From Polymorphospora lycopeni (GTDB lineage: Bacteria; Actinomycetota; Actinomycetes; Mycobacteriales; Micromonosporaceae), in contig NZ_JBCGDC010000028.1 in the NCBI RefSeq assembly GCF_042237075.1, positions 1 to 64,000 of the forward strand: DNA of 64,000 nt. The letters run 5' to 3'. The position numbers and the translations under genes were made by a program. Positions within the stretch are counted from its first letter, which is position 1. The number at the start of each line of letters is the position of its first letter. Shown one piece after another: positions 11,385 to 20,905 of this stretch. The notes below the pieces were generated by a model. That model saw nothing but the letters and a program-made list of their open reading frames with translations. It made no database searches and had not been told where the DNA came from.

Positions 11385-11507
11385 GACGGTTCCTCCATCG
11401 CGACGTACGCCCGAGCGCACAACGGATCCTGCGCCGGGACCGGGCGCGCCTCCCGCGACCGGTCCGACGTTGTACGTGTGTGCCGTCCACCGTACGCCTG
11501 GCCCTGC

Positions 11508-12389
11508 TCAGCGTGCGTGGATGGTCTCCCGGATACCGGCGAAGAGGTCGGACTCCGGCACCGGGCTGTCGACCATCGAGCGGACCAGTTCGAAGTCCTC
11601 GGTCGGCCACGCCTTGCGCTGCACCTCCAGCGGCACGTGGAACCAGAAGCCGTCGGGGTCGACCTGGGTGGCGTGGGCCCGCAGCGCGTCGTCGCGTACC
11701 GGGAAGTAGTCGGCGCACTCGATCCGGGTGGTGACCCGGGGCCCCTTGTCCCCCCGGTCCTCCCACTTCTCCAGCCACTCGGCGTACGGCGACTCCAGGC
11801 CGGCGGCGAGCATCGCCTCGTGCAGCGCGACCACCCGGGCCTTGGAGAAGCCCATGCAGTAGTAGAGCTTGAGCGGCTGCCACGGGTCGCCCAGATCGGG
11901 GAAGCGGTCCGGGTCACCGGCCGCCTCGAACGCGGCGACGCTGATCTTGTGGCACATGATGTGGTCGGGGTGCGGGTAGCCGCCGTCCTCGTCGTAGGTG
12001 GTGACCACGTGTGGACGGAACTCGCGCATCAGCCGCACCAGCGGGCCCGCGGCGACCTGCACGTCCTGTAGGCCGAAGCAGCCCTCGGGCAGCGGCGGCA
12101 GCGGGTCGCCCTCCGGCAGCCCGGAGTCGACGAAGCCGAGCCAGGCCTGCTCGACGCCGAGGATCGCCCGGGCGGCGTCCATCTCGGCGCGGCGGATCTC
12201 GGCGATGTTCTCCCACACGTCCGGCCGGTCGAGCTTGGGGTTGAGCACGCTGCCCCGTTCGCCGCCGGTGCAGGTCACGACCAGCACCTCGACGCCCTCG
12301 GCCACGTATTTCGCCATCGTGGCCGCACCCTTGCTCGACTCGTCGTCGGGGTGGGCGTGCACGGCCATGAGGCGCAGTTGCTCTGCCAA
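11508..12389 (-). CDS. mca: Mycothiol S-conjugate amidase Mca
   Basis: 293 residues, matching Mca length. It cleaves mycothiol S-conjugates to release a mercapturic acid and GlcN-Ins, a detoxification step particular to actinobacteria. The zinc-binding AHPDDE motif lies at residues 11-16, followed by a second metal-ligand region (YPHPDHIMCHKIS) and the Mca-type C-terminus. It resembles MshB, but GGERGSVLNP and the length fit Mca better. The enzyme is cytoplasmic. DUF4307 lies divergently upstream. Confidence 0.95.
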   Translation of the reverse strand: MAEQLRLMAVHAHPDDESSKGAATMAKYVAEGVEVLVVTCTGGERGSVLNPKLDRPDVWENIAEIRRAEMDAARAILGVEQAWLGFVDSGLPEGDPLPPLPEGCFGLQDVQVAAGPLVRLMREFRPHVVTTYDEDGGYPHPDHIMCHKISVAAFEAAGDPDRFPDLGDPWQPLKLYYCMGFSKARVVALHEAMLAAGLESPYAEWLEKWEDRGDKGPRVTTRIECADYFPVRDDALRAHATQVDPDGFWFHVPLEVQRKAWPTEDFELVRSMVDSPVPESDLFAGIRETIHAR

Positions 12390-12588
12390 CGGAACTCCCT
12401 AGTCCGTACCCTCGCCGGGCCGGCGTGGCCCGGCACGACACAACTTTTGCAATCGTCGCACCTGTCGCAAGTCAGATCCGCCGCACCCGGTTGACAGCAC
12501 CCGGCGCATCGGGCCGACGGCGCCCTGCGATGATGGACCTGTCCAGGTAATCCGATGCCACCGACAAGAACGCGGGAGAGCCGACCCG

Positions 12589-13023
12589 GTGACCGAGACG
12601 CGAGCCACAACGCAGCCCGGCGCGTCGATGTTCCCGCCCGGCCGCTACGGGCGGCGGCGGGAGGCCCGCCGGACCCGCCCGTGGATCGTCGGTGCGCTGG
12701 TCGCGGTCCTGGTGATCGGCGGCCTCGGGCTGAGCGTCCGGCTCTACCGGATGTGGGGCGACCCGACCTACGACGCGAAGGTGATCACCTACACCGAGAT
12801 CACCGACCGCCAGATCCTCGTCGACTTCCAGGTCACCGTGCCCGAGGGCGGCTCGGCGGTCTGCGTACTGCGGGCCCGGTCGCGCGACGGCGCCGAGGTG
12901 GCCCGCGAAGAGGTACGCGTCGACGCACCGGCCGGCGAGAAGCACCCCGTCGTACGGCACCGGCTGGCCACCTCGGCCCGGCCGATGATCGGCGAGGTCA
13001 TGCGCTGCCGCGCCGCTGACTGA
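12589..13023 (+). CDS. DUF4307 membrane-anchored protein
   Basis: 144 residues from GTG 12589. A basic N-terminus (GRYGRRREARRTRP) leads into one transmembrane helix (WIVGALVAVLVIGGLGLSV) and an outward domain of about 100 residues with the DUF4307 pattern: YDAKVITYTEITDRQILVDFQV, a single Cys in SAVCVLRARSRDGAEV, and a final MRCRAAD. The family is actinobacterial and usually sits between mca and greA, as here. Function unknown. Confidence 0.88.
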   Translation: MTETRATTQPGASMFPPGRYGRRREARRTRPWIVGALVAVLVIGGLGLSVRLYRMWGDPTYDAKVITYTEITDRQILVDFQVTVPEGGSAVCVLRARSRDGAEVAREEVRVDAPAGEKHPVVRHRLATSARPMIGEVMRCRAAD

Positions 13024-13154
13024 CAGCAGTCAGGAAATCACTCACCGCTGCGCGGTGTGTTTCGCTGGTAAGTTGGTACTTCTACCTTCACACCGAGCAC
13101 CCGAACACCTGTCCAGTTACCACGCTGTTCCCAAGCCCACCGAGGAGATCGTCT

Positions 13155-13655
13155 GTGTCCACGACCGACCGCGAGGCGCCCGCCACCTGGCTGTCCCAGG
13201 ACGCGTACGACCGCCTGCAAGCCGAGCTCAACGAGCTGATCGCCGCCCGACCGGTGATCGCCGCGGAGATCAACGCCCGTCGCGAAGAGGGTGACCTGCG
13301 CGAGAACGGCGGCTACCACGCCGCCCGTGAAGAGCAGGGCAAGCAGGAGGGTCGGATTCGCTACCTGCAGGAACTGCTCCGCACAGCGCAGGTCGGCGAG
13401 GCACCGGCCGCCGACAAGGTTGCACCCGGCACGGTCGTGACGATCTACTTCGACGAGGACAGCAGCGACACCGAGACCTTCCTGCTCGGTTCGCGGGAGA
13501 TCTCGGCCACCACCGACCTGACCGTCTACAGCCCGGAGTCCGCCCTGGGCAAGGCGATCCTCGGCAGCGGTGCCGGCCAGACCGTCACCTACACCGCGCC
13601 GAGCGGCGCGGACATCAAGGTCACCGTCGTCAAGTTCGAGCCGTACGGCGGCTGA
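13155..13655 (+). CDS. greA: Transcription elongation factor GreA
   Basis: 166 residues. GreA binds the secondary channel of RNA polymerase and stimulates cleavage of backtracked RNA. The N-terminal coiled-coil hairpin has the tip motif EEGDLRENGGYHAAREEQ with acidic residues Asp47 and Glu50. The C-terminal FKBP-like domain contains PGTVVTIYF and ends at VVKFEPYGG. GTG start with GAGGAG 7 nt upstream. An AT-rich stretch before the gene is the likely promoter region. Confidence 0.96.
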   Translation: MSTTDREAPATWLSQDAYDRLQAELNELIAARPVIAAEINARREEGDLRENGGYHAAREEQGKQEGRIRYLQELLRTAQVGEAPAADKVAPGTVVTIYFDEDSSDTETFLLGSREISATTDLTVYSPESALGKAILGSGAGQTVTYTAPSGADIKVTVVKFEPYGG

Positions 13656-13669
13656 CCACATGTCGGCGA

Positions 13670-13699
13670 CCGGTGGTCGTGGACTCCCGCGACCACCGG
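13670..13699. terminator. Bidirectional hairpin between greA and ilvA
   Basis: Ten-bp perfect arms CCGGTGGTCG (13670-13679) and CGACCACCGG (13690-13699) lie between the convergent greA and ilvA stops, so the hairpin could end both transcripts. Confidence 0.65.
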
Positions 13700-13721
13700 C
13701 CGGCTCGACCGGCCCGGCCGC

Positions 13722-14945
13722 TCAGGCCGGCGGTGCCGAGATCTCGACGGTGTAGCCGCTGCCCCGCAACGCGGCCACCAGGCGCTCGGAATGATCCGCG
13801 CCACGGGTCTCCACCGACAGCGCCACCTCCACCTCCCCCAGCCGCAGCAACGGGTTCTGCCGCAGATGCACGACGTCGACGACGTTCGCCCGCTGCTCGG
13901 CGATCTGCGACAGCAGCGACGCCAACTGCCCGGGCCGGTCCACACAGCGCACCGTGAAGCGCAGGAACCGGCCCGCCGCGGCCAGCCCGTGCTCGATGAC
14001 CCGCAGCAGCAGCAGCGGATCGATGTTGCCGCCCGACAGGACCGCCACCACCGGCGACCCGACGGTCGCCGTACCGGCCAGCAGGGCCGCCACCCCGGCC
14101 GCGCCGGCCGGCTCGACCACCTGCTTGCCGCGCTCCAGCAGCATCAGCAGCGCCCGGGAGATGTCCTCCTCCGACACCGTCACGATGTCGTCGACCAGCT
14201 TGCTCACGTGCGCGAACGTCAGATCACCCGGACGGCCGACCGCGATGCCGTCGGCGATCGTGGCGTAGTGCGACAACCGCACCGGCCCGCCCGCCAGGAG
14301 CGAGGGCGGGTACGCCGCCGCACCCCTGGCCTGCACCCCGACCACCCGTACGTCCGGGCGCAGCGCCTTGGCCGCGACCGCGATACCGGAGATCAGACCA
14401 CCGCCACCGACCCCGGCCACGATCGTCTCGACCTCCGGGCACTGTTCCAGGATCTCCAGCGCCACCGTGCCCTGCCCGGCGATGACGTCGTGGTGGTCGA
14501 ACGGGTGGATGAACACCGCCCCGGTGCGCTCCGCGAACTCCCGGGCCGCGACCAGCGACTCGTCGACGGTGTTGCCGACCAGTTCGATCCGGGCGCCGTA
14601 CCCCTTGGTGGCGACGACCTTCGGCAGCGGCGCACCCACCGGCATGAACACTGTGGACGGGATGCCGAGCAGTCCGGCGGCCAGCGCGACCCCCTGGGCG
14701 TGGTTGCCGGCGCTGGCGGCCACCACACCACGGGCCCGCTCGTCCGGTGCCAGCCGGGCGATCCGGACGTAGGCGCCCCGCACCTTGTACGAGCCGGCCC
14801 GCTGTAGGTTCTCGCACTTGAGCCAGACCGGGCCGCCGAGGGCGGCGCTGAGCGGTCGCGACGGTTCGAGGGGGGTGGTCCGGGTCACCCCGGTAAGCAG
14901 TTCCCGCGCGGCCTCGACGTCGGCGAGTCCGACCAGCTCAGTCAT
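13722..14945 (-). CDS. ilvA: Threonine ammonia-lyase
   Basis: 407 residues. PLP enzyme converting threonine to 2-oxobutanoate, the first step toward isoleucine. The PLP lysine is in AGSYKVRGA (Lys54), the substrate loop is SAGNHAQGVAL, and the phosphate-binding glycine loop is GVGGGGLISG. The last ~80 residues form a single ACT regulatory domain (RFLRFTVRCVDRPGQLASLL), as in the short actinobacterial form rather than the two-ACT E. coli IlvA. Isoleucine control is expected but not visible in the DNA. It converges with greA. Confidence 0.93.
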   Translation of the reverse strand: MTELVGLADVEAARELLTGVTRTTPLEPSRPLSAALGGPVWLKCENLQRAGSYKVRGAYVRIARLAPDERARGVVAASAGNHAQGVALAAGLLGIPSTVFMPVGAPLPKVVATKGYGARIELVGNTVDESLVAAREFAERTGAVFIHPFDHHDVIAGQGTVALEILEQCPEVETIVAGVGGGGLISGIAVAAKALRPDVRVVGVQARGAAAYPPSLLAGGPVRLSHYATIADGIAVGRPGDLTFAHVSKLVDDIVTVSEEDISRALLMLLERGKQVVEPAGAAGVAALLAGTATVGSPVVAVLSGGNIDPLLLLRVIEHGLAAAGRFLRFTVRCVDRPGQLASLLSQIAEQRANVVDVVHLRQNPLLRLGEVEVALSVETRGADHSERLVAALRGSGYTVEISAPPA

Positions 14946-15005
14946 GCCCTGATCGTCGCATCACCGGCCGGGACCGCAACCGCGGGCACCGTCCACGGCG
15001 AGCGG

Positions 15006-16400
15006 TCAGACCGTACGGGTGGGAACCTTCGGCCAGCCCGGCGCGTGCCGGGACCACGGGGCGGCCATCTCGAACTGACCGGCGACGGCGAGCAGCAGCA
15101 GTTCGCTGCCGGGTGGGCCGGTGAGCTGCACGGCGACCGGCAGCCCGTCCGGGCGCACTCCGACCGGCACCACCAGCGACGGCAGCCCGGCGATGTTCCA
15201 CGGCGCGGCGAACGGGGCGTATCTGATGCTGGCCGTGAGGTTGGCCCGCCACGACCGGCCGGCCCAGCCGCCGGCCGCCGGCGGCGCACCGGCCAGTGCC
15301 GGGGTCAGCAGCACGTCGATCGAGTTGTCGGTGAAGAACCCGATCGACTTCTCCCGCCAGGCGGTGCGGTCGGCCTCGCGTACGTAGCCACGCCGCTGCG
15401 CCCACTCGCCCAGCGACGCGTGCCGGCGGGTACGCGGCTGCAGGGTGCGCGGGTCGAGGCCGCCGGCCCGGACGTCGCTGGCCGCCGCCGCCAGCCAGGT
15501 GGCGACACCGCGCAGGCCGATCGAGGTCGGATAGACCGGGTCGAGGGTGACGGTGTCGTGGCCGGCGTCCACGAGCAGCCGGACGGCGGTCGCGACCGCG
15601 TCCCGGTTGGGCTGGTCGGCGCGTACGCCCAGGACCGGCGACCGCAGCGACATCGCGACCCGCAGCCGGCGCGGCTCGACGAGCTTCTCCGGCCGGCGGC
15701 CGGCGAGGACCGCGAACCCGACGGCGGCGTCGGCGACCGTGGTGGCCAGGATGCCGTGCTCGGTCAGGCCGAACCAGTCCTCGGGGCCGAGTTGGCAGGG
15801 CACCACTCCCCGGCCGGGCTTCAGGCCGATCAGGCCGCAGCAGGCGGCCGGGATCCGGATCGAACCGAGCCCGTCGTTGGCGTGCGCGATCGGGACCATG
15901 CCGGCGGCGACGGCGGCCGCCGCGCCGCCCGACGACCCGCCCGGGGTCCGGTCGGTGCGCCACGGGTTACGGGTCACCGAGGTGCCGTCGTCGGTGACCG
16001 CCCACAGGCCGAGTTCCGGCATCCGGGTCACCCCGAGCACCACCGCCCCGGCGCCACGCAGGCGGCGTACGACCTCGTGGTCGTCCTCGGCGACCGGACT
16101 GCGGGCCGCCGCGGACCCGTTCCAGGTCGGCAGGCCGGCCACCGCGGTGTTCTCCTTCACCGCGACCGGCACCCCGGCCAGCGGCAGGTTGGCCAGCTCC
16201 TCCTGCTCGTCGACCTTCTCCGCCTCGACGATCGCCTCGCCGCCGCGCACCGCGCGGAAGGCGGACACCACCGGATCGGCGGTGGCGACGTGGTCGAGGT
16301 GGTCGGCGACCACCTGCGTCGCGGACGCGTCGCCGCGACGGACCGCCCGCGCGATCTGTTTCGCGGTCGCACCTACCCAGGTCGGCACGATGTCCTGCAC
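15006..16400 (-). CDS. Amidase signature family enzyme
   Basis: About 464 residues. The Ser-cisSer-Lys triad of the amidase signature family is visible: Lys in VAVKEN, GGSSGG, and the nucleophile Ser in GSIRIPAACCGLIGLKP. Starts are possible at GTG 16406 or GTG 16400; the second is preferred because GGGGAGG then lies 5 nt away, while the first overlaps it. Specificity is not predictable: the family includes GatA, but there is no gatB/gatC here and the sequence looks like a stand-alone hydrolase of small amides. It lies 60 bp from ilvA on the same strand. Confidence 0.88.
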   Translation of the reverse strand: MQDIVPTWVGATAKQIARAVRRGDASATQVVADHLDHVATADPVVSAFRAVRGGEAIVEAEKVDEQEELANLPLAGVPVAVKENTAVAGLPTWNGSAAARSPVAEDDHEVVRRLRGAGAVVLGVTRMPELGLWAVTDDGTSVTRNPWRTDRTPGGSSGGAAAAVAAGMVPIAHANDGLGSIRIPAACCGLIGLKPGRGVVPCQLGPEDWFGLTEHGILATTVADAAVGFAVLAGRRPEKLVEPRRLRVAMSLRSPVLGVRADQPNRDAVATAVRLLVDAGHDTVTLDPVYPTSIGLRGVATWLAAAASDVRAGGLDPRTLQPRTRRHASLGEWAQRRGYVREADRTAWREKSIGFFTDNSIDVLLTPALAGAPPAAGGWAGRSWRANLTASIRYAPFAAPWNIAGLPSLVVPVGVRPDGLPVAVQLTGPPGSELLLLAVAGQFEMAAPWSRHAPGWPKVPTRTV

Positions 16401-16467
16401 GGCCACCTCCCCATCGGCCTTGCAATTATGCGGCGGTGCGGCCGCCCCCGCCCGGCCGGGGCGGCAG

Positions 16468-16494
16468 CGCCCGGCCGGGGTCCCCGGCCGGGCG
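16468..16494 (-). terminator. GC-rich hairpin terminator of metB
   Basis: Perfect 13-bp arms CGCCCGGCCGGGG (16468-16480) and CCCCGGCCGGGCG (16482-16494) with a one-nt centre sit just after the metB stop. With so short a loop the central pairs must open, but the element is typical of high-GC terminators. Confidence 0.65.
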
Positions 16495-16499
16495 TCGGA

Positions 16500-17642
16500 T
16501 CAGCCGAGCGCCTGCGCCAGGTCGGCGAGCAGATCGTCGACCGTCTCGATGCCGACCGACAGTCGCACGAGATCGGCGGGAACCTCAAGGGGCGACCCGG
16601 CCGCGCTCGCGTGCGTCATCCGACCCGGGTGCTCGATCAGGGACTCGACCCCGCCGAGCGACTCGGCGAGCACGAAGACCTTGGTCCGGTTGCAGATCTC
16701 GACGGCGTGCGCCTCGCCGCCGGTCGCCCGGAACGACACCATCCCGCCGAAGCGGCGCATCTGCTTGGCCGCCGTCTCGTGCCCGGGGTGGTCGGGCAGG
16801 CCCGGGTACAGCACCTGCGCCACCGCCTTGTGCCGGGTCAGGAACTCGGCGACCCGCTCGGCGTTGTCGCAGTGCCGGTCCATCCGTACGCCGAGGGTCT
16901 TGACCCCGCGCAGGGTGAGCCAGGCGTCGAACGGGCCGTTGATCGCGCCCATCGCGTTCTGGTGGTAGGCCAGTTCGGCGCCGAGTTCGGCGTCGGCGGT
17001 GACCAGGGCGCCACCGACCACGTCGGAGTGTCCGCCGACGTATTTGGTGGTGGAGTGCACGACGACGTCGGCGCCGAGGACGAGCGGCTGTTGCAGGTAG
17101 GGCGAGGCGAAGGTGTTGTCGACCACGAGCCGGGCCCCCGCGTCGTGGGCCACCGTCGCGAGGGCGGCGATGTCGGCGATGCCGAGCAGTGGATTGGTCG
17201 GGGTCTCCAGCCAGACCAGCTTCGTCCGCCCCGGCTCGATCGCGGCCCGGACGGCGTCGACGTCGGACACCTTCGCGGCCGTCCAGCTCACCCCCCACCG
17301 CTGCGCCACCCGGGCGAAGAGCCGGTAGGTGCCGCCGTACGCGTCGTCGGGGATCACCACGTGGTCGCCGGGCTGGCAGACGGTGCGCAGGAGGGTGTCC
17401 TCGGCCGCCAGCCCGCTGGCGAACGCGAGGGCGGTGTGCCCGGCCTCCAGCGCCGCCAGGCACTGCTGCAACGCGTCGCGGGTCGGGTTGCCGGACCGGC
17501 TGTATTCGTAGCCCTCGCGCGGCGCGCCGACGCCGTCCTGCGCGTAGGTGCTGGTCTGGAAGATGGGGGGCACCACCGCCCCGGTGCGGGGCTCCGGCTT
17601 CTGGCCGGCATGGATGGCGAGGGTCTCAAAGCCGTACGTCAT
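16500..17642 (-). CDS. metB: Cystathionine gamma-synthase
   Basis: 380 residues from ATG 17642, the standard length; the open frame upstream to 18131 is antisense to the HIT gene. This PLP enzyme of the Cys/Met metabolism family joins an activated homoserine and cysteine into cystathionine. Visible are YSRSGNPTRDALQQ, the PLP-binding VHSTTKYVGGHSD with Lys200, and the C-terminal SLGGVESLIEHP. Cystathionine gamma-lyase is a close alternative, but the sequence order matches actinobacterial MetB. Cystathionine beta-synthase lies about 5 kb away, so both transsulfuration directions are represented. Confidence 0.9.
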   Translation of the reverse strand: MTYGFETLAIHAGQKPEPRTGAVVPPIFQTSTYAQDGVGAPREGYEYSRSGNPTRDALQQCLAALEAGHTALAFASGLAAEDTLLRTVCQPGDHVVIPDDAYGGTYRLFARVAQRWGVSWTAAKVSDVDAVRAAIEPGRTKLVWLETPTNPLLGIADIAALATVAHDAGARLVVDNTFASPYLQQPLVLGADVVVHSTTKYVGGHSDVVGGALVTADAELGAELAYHQNAMGAINGPFDAWLTLRGVKTLGVRMDRHCDNAERVAEFLTRHKAVAQVLYPGLPDHPGHETAAKQMRRFGGMVSFRATGGEAHAVEICNRTKVFVLAESLGGVESLIEHPGRMTHASAAGSPLEVPADLVRLSVGIETVDDLLADLAQALG

Positions 17643-17665
17643 GGGTGCGAGGCTAGTCTCATCGG

Positions 17666-18094
17666 GTGTCGGGGTGCGTCTTCTGTCGAATCGTGGCGGG
17701 ATCGGTGCCGTCGTTCCAGGTCGTCGGGGAACCCTCCGGCGTGGCGTTCCTCGACTCCCGCCCGGTCTTCCGCGGGCACGTGCTGGTGGTGCCCAGACCG
17801 CACCTCGAGACGTTGACCGACCTGCCCGAGGCGGACCTGGCCGGCTACTTCGGACTGGTCCGCCGGGTCGCGGCGGCCGTCGAGTCGGGTCTCGACGCCG
17901 GCGGCACCTTCGTGGCGATGAACAACCGGGTGTCGCAGTCCGTCCCCCATCTGCACACCCACGTCGTACCCCGTACGAAGGGCGACGGGCTGCGCGGCTT
18001 CTTCTGGCCCCGGACCCGCTACGACGACGACGGGCAGGCCGCGACGTACGCCGCCCGGATCGGCGCCGCGGTTGCCCCGCCGACCAGGGGGTAA
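17666..18094 (+). CDS. HIT family nucleotide hydrolase
   Basis: 142 residues from GTG 17666. It has the N-terminal CVFCRIVAG start and the histidine triad HLHTHV (His95, His97, His99), the mark of nucleotide-binding HIT hydrolases and transferases acting on AMP-linked substrates. It is divergent from metB with only 23 bp between the starts, so the promoters must overlap or lie inside the coding ends. Substrate unknown; the protein is cytoplasmic. Confidence 0.92.
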   Translation: MSGCVFCRIVAGSVPSFQVVGEPSGVAFLDSRPVFRGHVLVVPRPHLETLTDLPEADLAGYFGLVRRVAAAVESGLDAGGTFVAMNNRVSQSVPHLHTHVVPRTKGDGLRGFFWPRTRYDDDGQAATYAARIGAAVAPPTRG

Positions 18095-18160
18095 GTGCCG
18101 GGTAAGGACCGGCCCGGCGTCGGCGTTGCAATCCGGTGAGAGGTACGAAAGGAGTCGACC

Positions 18161-18823
<663 letters not shown>

Positions 18824-18875
18824 CGCCGACGTGCGCGGAGCGCACCGGAGCGCAGGCGACGCGATGCGGTACGCC

Positions 18876-18923
18876 CCGAAGCCCCGGACCAGGCCGGCCA
18901 CCGGCCCCGGTCCGGGGCTTCGG
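18876..18923 (+). terminator. Strong hairpin terminator after msrA
   Basis: A perfect 15-bp stem pairs CCGAAGCCCCGGACC (18876-18890) with GGTCCGGGGCTTCGG (18909-18923), and the 18-nt loop is itself self-complementary (GGCCGGCC). It begins 53 bp after the msrA stop and insulates the toxin-antitoxin pair. Confidence 0.8.
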
Positions 18924-18972
18924 CGTATCCGGAGGTTCCCTCGTGCCGAGCCGGGCGACCGTGTTACGTTTA

Positions 18973-18999
18973 TTGCACTTACTGCGACTGCTGCGATTA
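18973..18999 (+). promoter_or_regulatory. Three 9-bp direct repeats upstream of the antitoxin
   Basis: TTGCACTTA, CTGCGACTG and CTGCGATTA follow each other without spacing, 23 bp before the antitoxin start. The region is AT-richer than its surroundings, and TTGCAC with GATTAC 16 bp later could be a -35/-10 pair. Direct repeats over a promoter fit autorepression by the HTH antitoxin, but this is inference. Confidence 0.45.
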
Positions 19000-19021
19000 C
19001 GACCGACGCGGGAGGTGCCCA

Positions 19022-19483
19022 GTGACACTCTCAGCGCTCGAACCGGTGGTTCCCGACGCCGAGGCCATCTCGACCGCCGACGCGGCCGTCGACCGGGTCA
19101 GGAGCTATCTGGCGACGGGTACGCCACGGGCGACCCGCATCCGGGTACGGGTCGAGGACAACGGCGAGGTGGTGGTGGTTCCCCGCGCCGCCGTCGAACT
19201 GTTCGCCCAGATCCTCGCGCACATGGCCGCCGGTCACGGCGTCACCGTCGTTCCCGAGCACGCCGAACTGACCACCCAGCAGGCGGCCACGCTCCTCAAC
19301 GTGTCGCGGCCCTACCTGATCGGTCTGCTGGACGCTGGCGAGATCGACTATCGCCGGGTCGGCAAGCACCGTCGGGTACGGGCGGCCTCACTGCTGGCGT
19401 ATCAGCGCAGGGATGATCGGCGTAGGCGCGCGGCCGCTGACGAACTGGCCGAGTTGACCGAAGAGATGGGTCTCTACGAGTGA
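19022..19483 (+). CDS. HTH (excisionase-type) antitoxin
   Basis: 153 residues from GTG 19022, with GGGAGG 6 nt upstream. Residues ~82-135 form a MerR/excisionase-like helix-turn-helix of the HTH_17 type (LTTQQAATLLNVSRPYLIGLLDAGEIDYRRVGKHRRVRAASLLAYQ). The N-terminal half is a small alpha/beta region and the C-terminus is charged. It overlaps the PIN gene by 4 bp as GTGA, the usual toxin-antitoxin coupling with the antitoxin first. Likely role: neutralise the toxin and repress the operon. Confidence 0.85.
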   Translation: MTLSALEPVVPDAEAISTADAAVDRVRSYLATGTPRATRIRVRVEDNGEVVVVPRAAVELFAQILAHMAAGHGVTVVPEHAELTTQQAATLLNVSRPYLIGLLDAGEIDYRRVGKHRRVRAASLLAYQRRDDRRRRAAADELAELTEEMGLYE

Positions 19484-20037
19484 ACTTCGTCGTCCTCTAC
19501 GACGCGAACGTGCTCTACCCGAACGTCCTGCGAGACCTTTTGATCCGTATCGCACAGGCGGGACTCGTACACGCGAGATGGACCGAACGGATCCTCGACG
19601 AGGTCTTCACGAACGTCCAGAAGAACCGCCCCGACCTTGACCCGGAACGGCTGGCCCGGACCCGACAGCTCATGAACCGCGCTCTCCGCGACTGTCTGGT
19701 GACCGACTACGAATCGCTGATTCCCGCCCTCACACTGCCGGATCCGGACGACCGACACGTCCTGGCGGCAGCAATCCGGGCCAGGGCCCAGGTCATCGTC
19801 ACCGACAACCTTCGACACTTTCCGCTCGACGCGCTACGCCCGTTCGACATCGAACCGTTGAGCGCCGACGACTTCGTGTCCGACCAGGTCGACCTCAGCC
19901 CGAAAACGGTGTGGGGCTGCGTCCAGCAGATCGCGGATTCACGGCGGAACCCGCCCATGCGGCCCGCCGACGTACTGGTCGCGCTCGAACGGTGTGGATT
20001 GGTGCGATCGGTGGCCAATCTCGGTTCCGAAAGGTAG
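19480..20037 (+). CDS. PIN-domain toxin
   Basis: 185 residues. A PIN RNase fold is indicated by VVLYDANVLYPNVLRDLL (first metal-binding Asp) and LPDPDDRHVLAAAIRARAQVIVTDNLRHFP (the later acidic cluster). PIN toxins cut RNA, often tRNA. The C-terminal extension of about 55 residues (RNPPMRPADVLVALERCG) occurs in longer PIN proteins paired with HTH antitoxins rather than in short VapC. The GTG start lies within the antitoxin stop. Confidence 0.87.
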   Translation: MNFVVLYDANVLYPNVLRDLLIRIAQAGLVHARWTERILDEVFTNVQKNRPDLDPERLARTRQLMNRALRDCLVTDYESLIPALTLPDPDDRHVLAAAIRARAQVIVTDNLRHFPLDALRPFDIEPLSADDFVSDQVDLSPKTVWGCVQQIADSRRNPPMRPADVLVALERCGLVRSVANLGSER

Positions 20038-20128
20038 CGGTGCGCCGGCCGATCACCTAACCGACAGCACTGAGTCGGATAGGCGGCAGAGTACGGGCCG
20101 GCTTGCGGCCGCCGGCCAGCATGGCGGC

Positions 20129-20788
20129 ATGTACCCCAGCCCAACCGTCTCGTCCGCCGAGCTGCGCCCCCGCCGGACGTGGTTTCTCGTCGCCGCCCTG
20201 ATCGCCCTCGCCGGGGTGGTCGCCGGCGTCCTGCTCTTCGTCCTCAGCCTGAACAGCGCCACCGACAGCATGGACAGCGTCACCGAGGGGTTCAACGAGA
20301 GCACCGAGCAGGTCTTCCAGACCGGCGACACGGTGTCGGTCGAACTGGCCGCCGACCAGCGGAAGATCGTATGGGTGGACGCGTCTGCGGTCGGCAGCGG
20401 CGCGACCTGCGACGTCTCCGGATCGGCCGTCCTCGGCACTCCCACGACCACCTGGACGGTGACCAACTCGACCGGGGAGTGGCGCAGCCTCTACCAACTT
20501 TCTGCCGCCGGCGCCGGCACCTACGAGCTGACCTGCACCGCGGGTGGCGGCACCACGCCGGTCGCCCTCGCGGTCGGCCAGCCGCCACAACTCGGGGAGG
20601 CCCTCGGCTTCGCCGGCCGGCTGTTCGGTGGGATCGGCGCGCTGACCCTGCTGCCCTGTCTCGGGATGGTCGTCGGCGGGGTGATCGCCCTGGTCGTCGC
20701 CCTGCGCCGCGGTTCGCACCGCAAGCGCCTGCTGCAGCAGCGGTCGGCCGGCTACGGGTACGCCCCCGGCTACGGACCGCCCCGGTAG
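20129..20788 (+). CDS. Two-helix membrane protein of unknown function
   Basis: 219 residues from ATG 20129; the frame runs open from 19994 but the first part overlaps the toxin gene. An N-terminal helix (WFLVAALIALAGVVAGVLLFVLSL) and a C-terminal helix (GALTLLPCLGMVVGGVIALVVAL) bracket an outward domain of about 130 residues with two Cys (GATCDVSG and YELTCTAGG) that could form a disulfide. The tail is basic, then Gly/Tyr-rich (GYGYAPGYGPPR). No known family recognised. Confidence 0.72.
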   Translation: MYPSPTVSSAELRPRRTWFLVAALIALAGVVAGVLLFVLSLNSATDSMDSVTEGFNESTEQVFQTGDTVSVELAADQRKIVWVDASAVGSGATCDVSGSAVLGTPTTTWTVTNSTGEWRSLYQLSAAGAGTYELTCTAGGGTTPVALAVGQPPQLGEALGFAGRLFGGIGALTLLPCLGMVVGGVIALVVALRRGSHRKRLLQQRSAGYGYAPGYGPPR

Positions 20789-20854
20789 CGATCTCGAAAA
20801 ACCGTTGCCGCCCCGCGCGGCCACTGGATAGCGTGGCCGTACACGGGAAGGGAG

Positions 20855-20905
20855 GTGGTCCAAGCTTTGATTGGCAATAGGACTCGTGAGGTGGCTGCCC
20901 GCTAG
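20855..20905 (+). CDS. Candidate leader peptide upstream of rnz
   Basis: A very short frame, GTG 20855 or TTG 20867 to TAG 20903, encodes 12 to 16 residues ending LIGNRTREVAAR. GGGAGG at 20850-20855 would serve the TTG start at 11-nt spacing. The distinct base composition compared with flanking DNA and the RNA-structure potential just downstream suggest a leader peptide, not a random frame. I have an impression of similar peptides in other actinomycetes but cannot verify it. Confidence 0.35.
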   Translation: MVQALIGNRTREVAAR

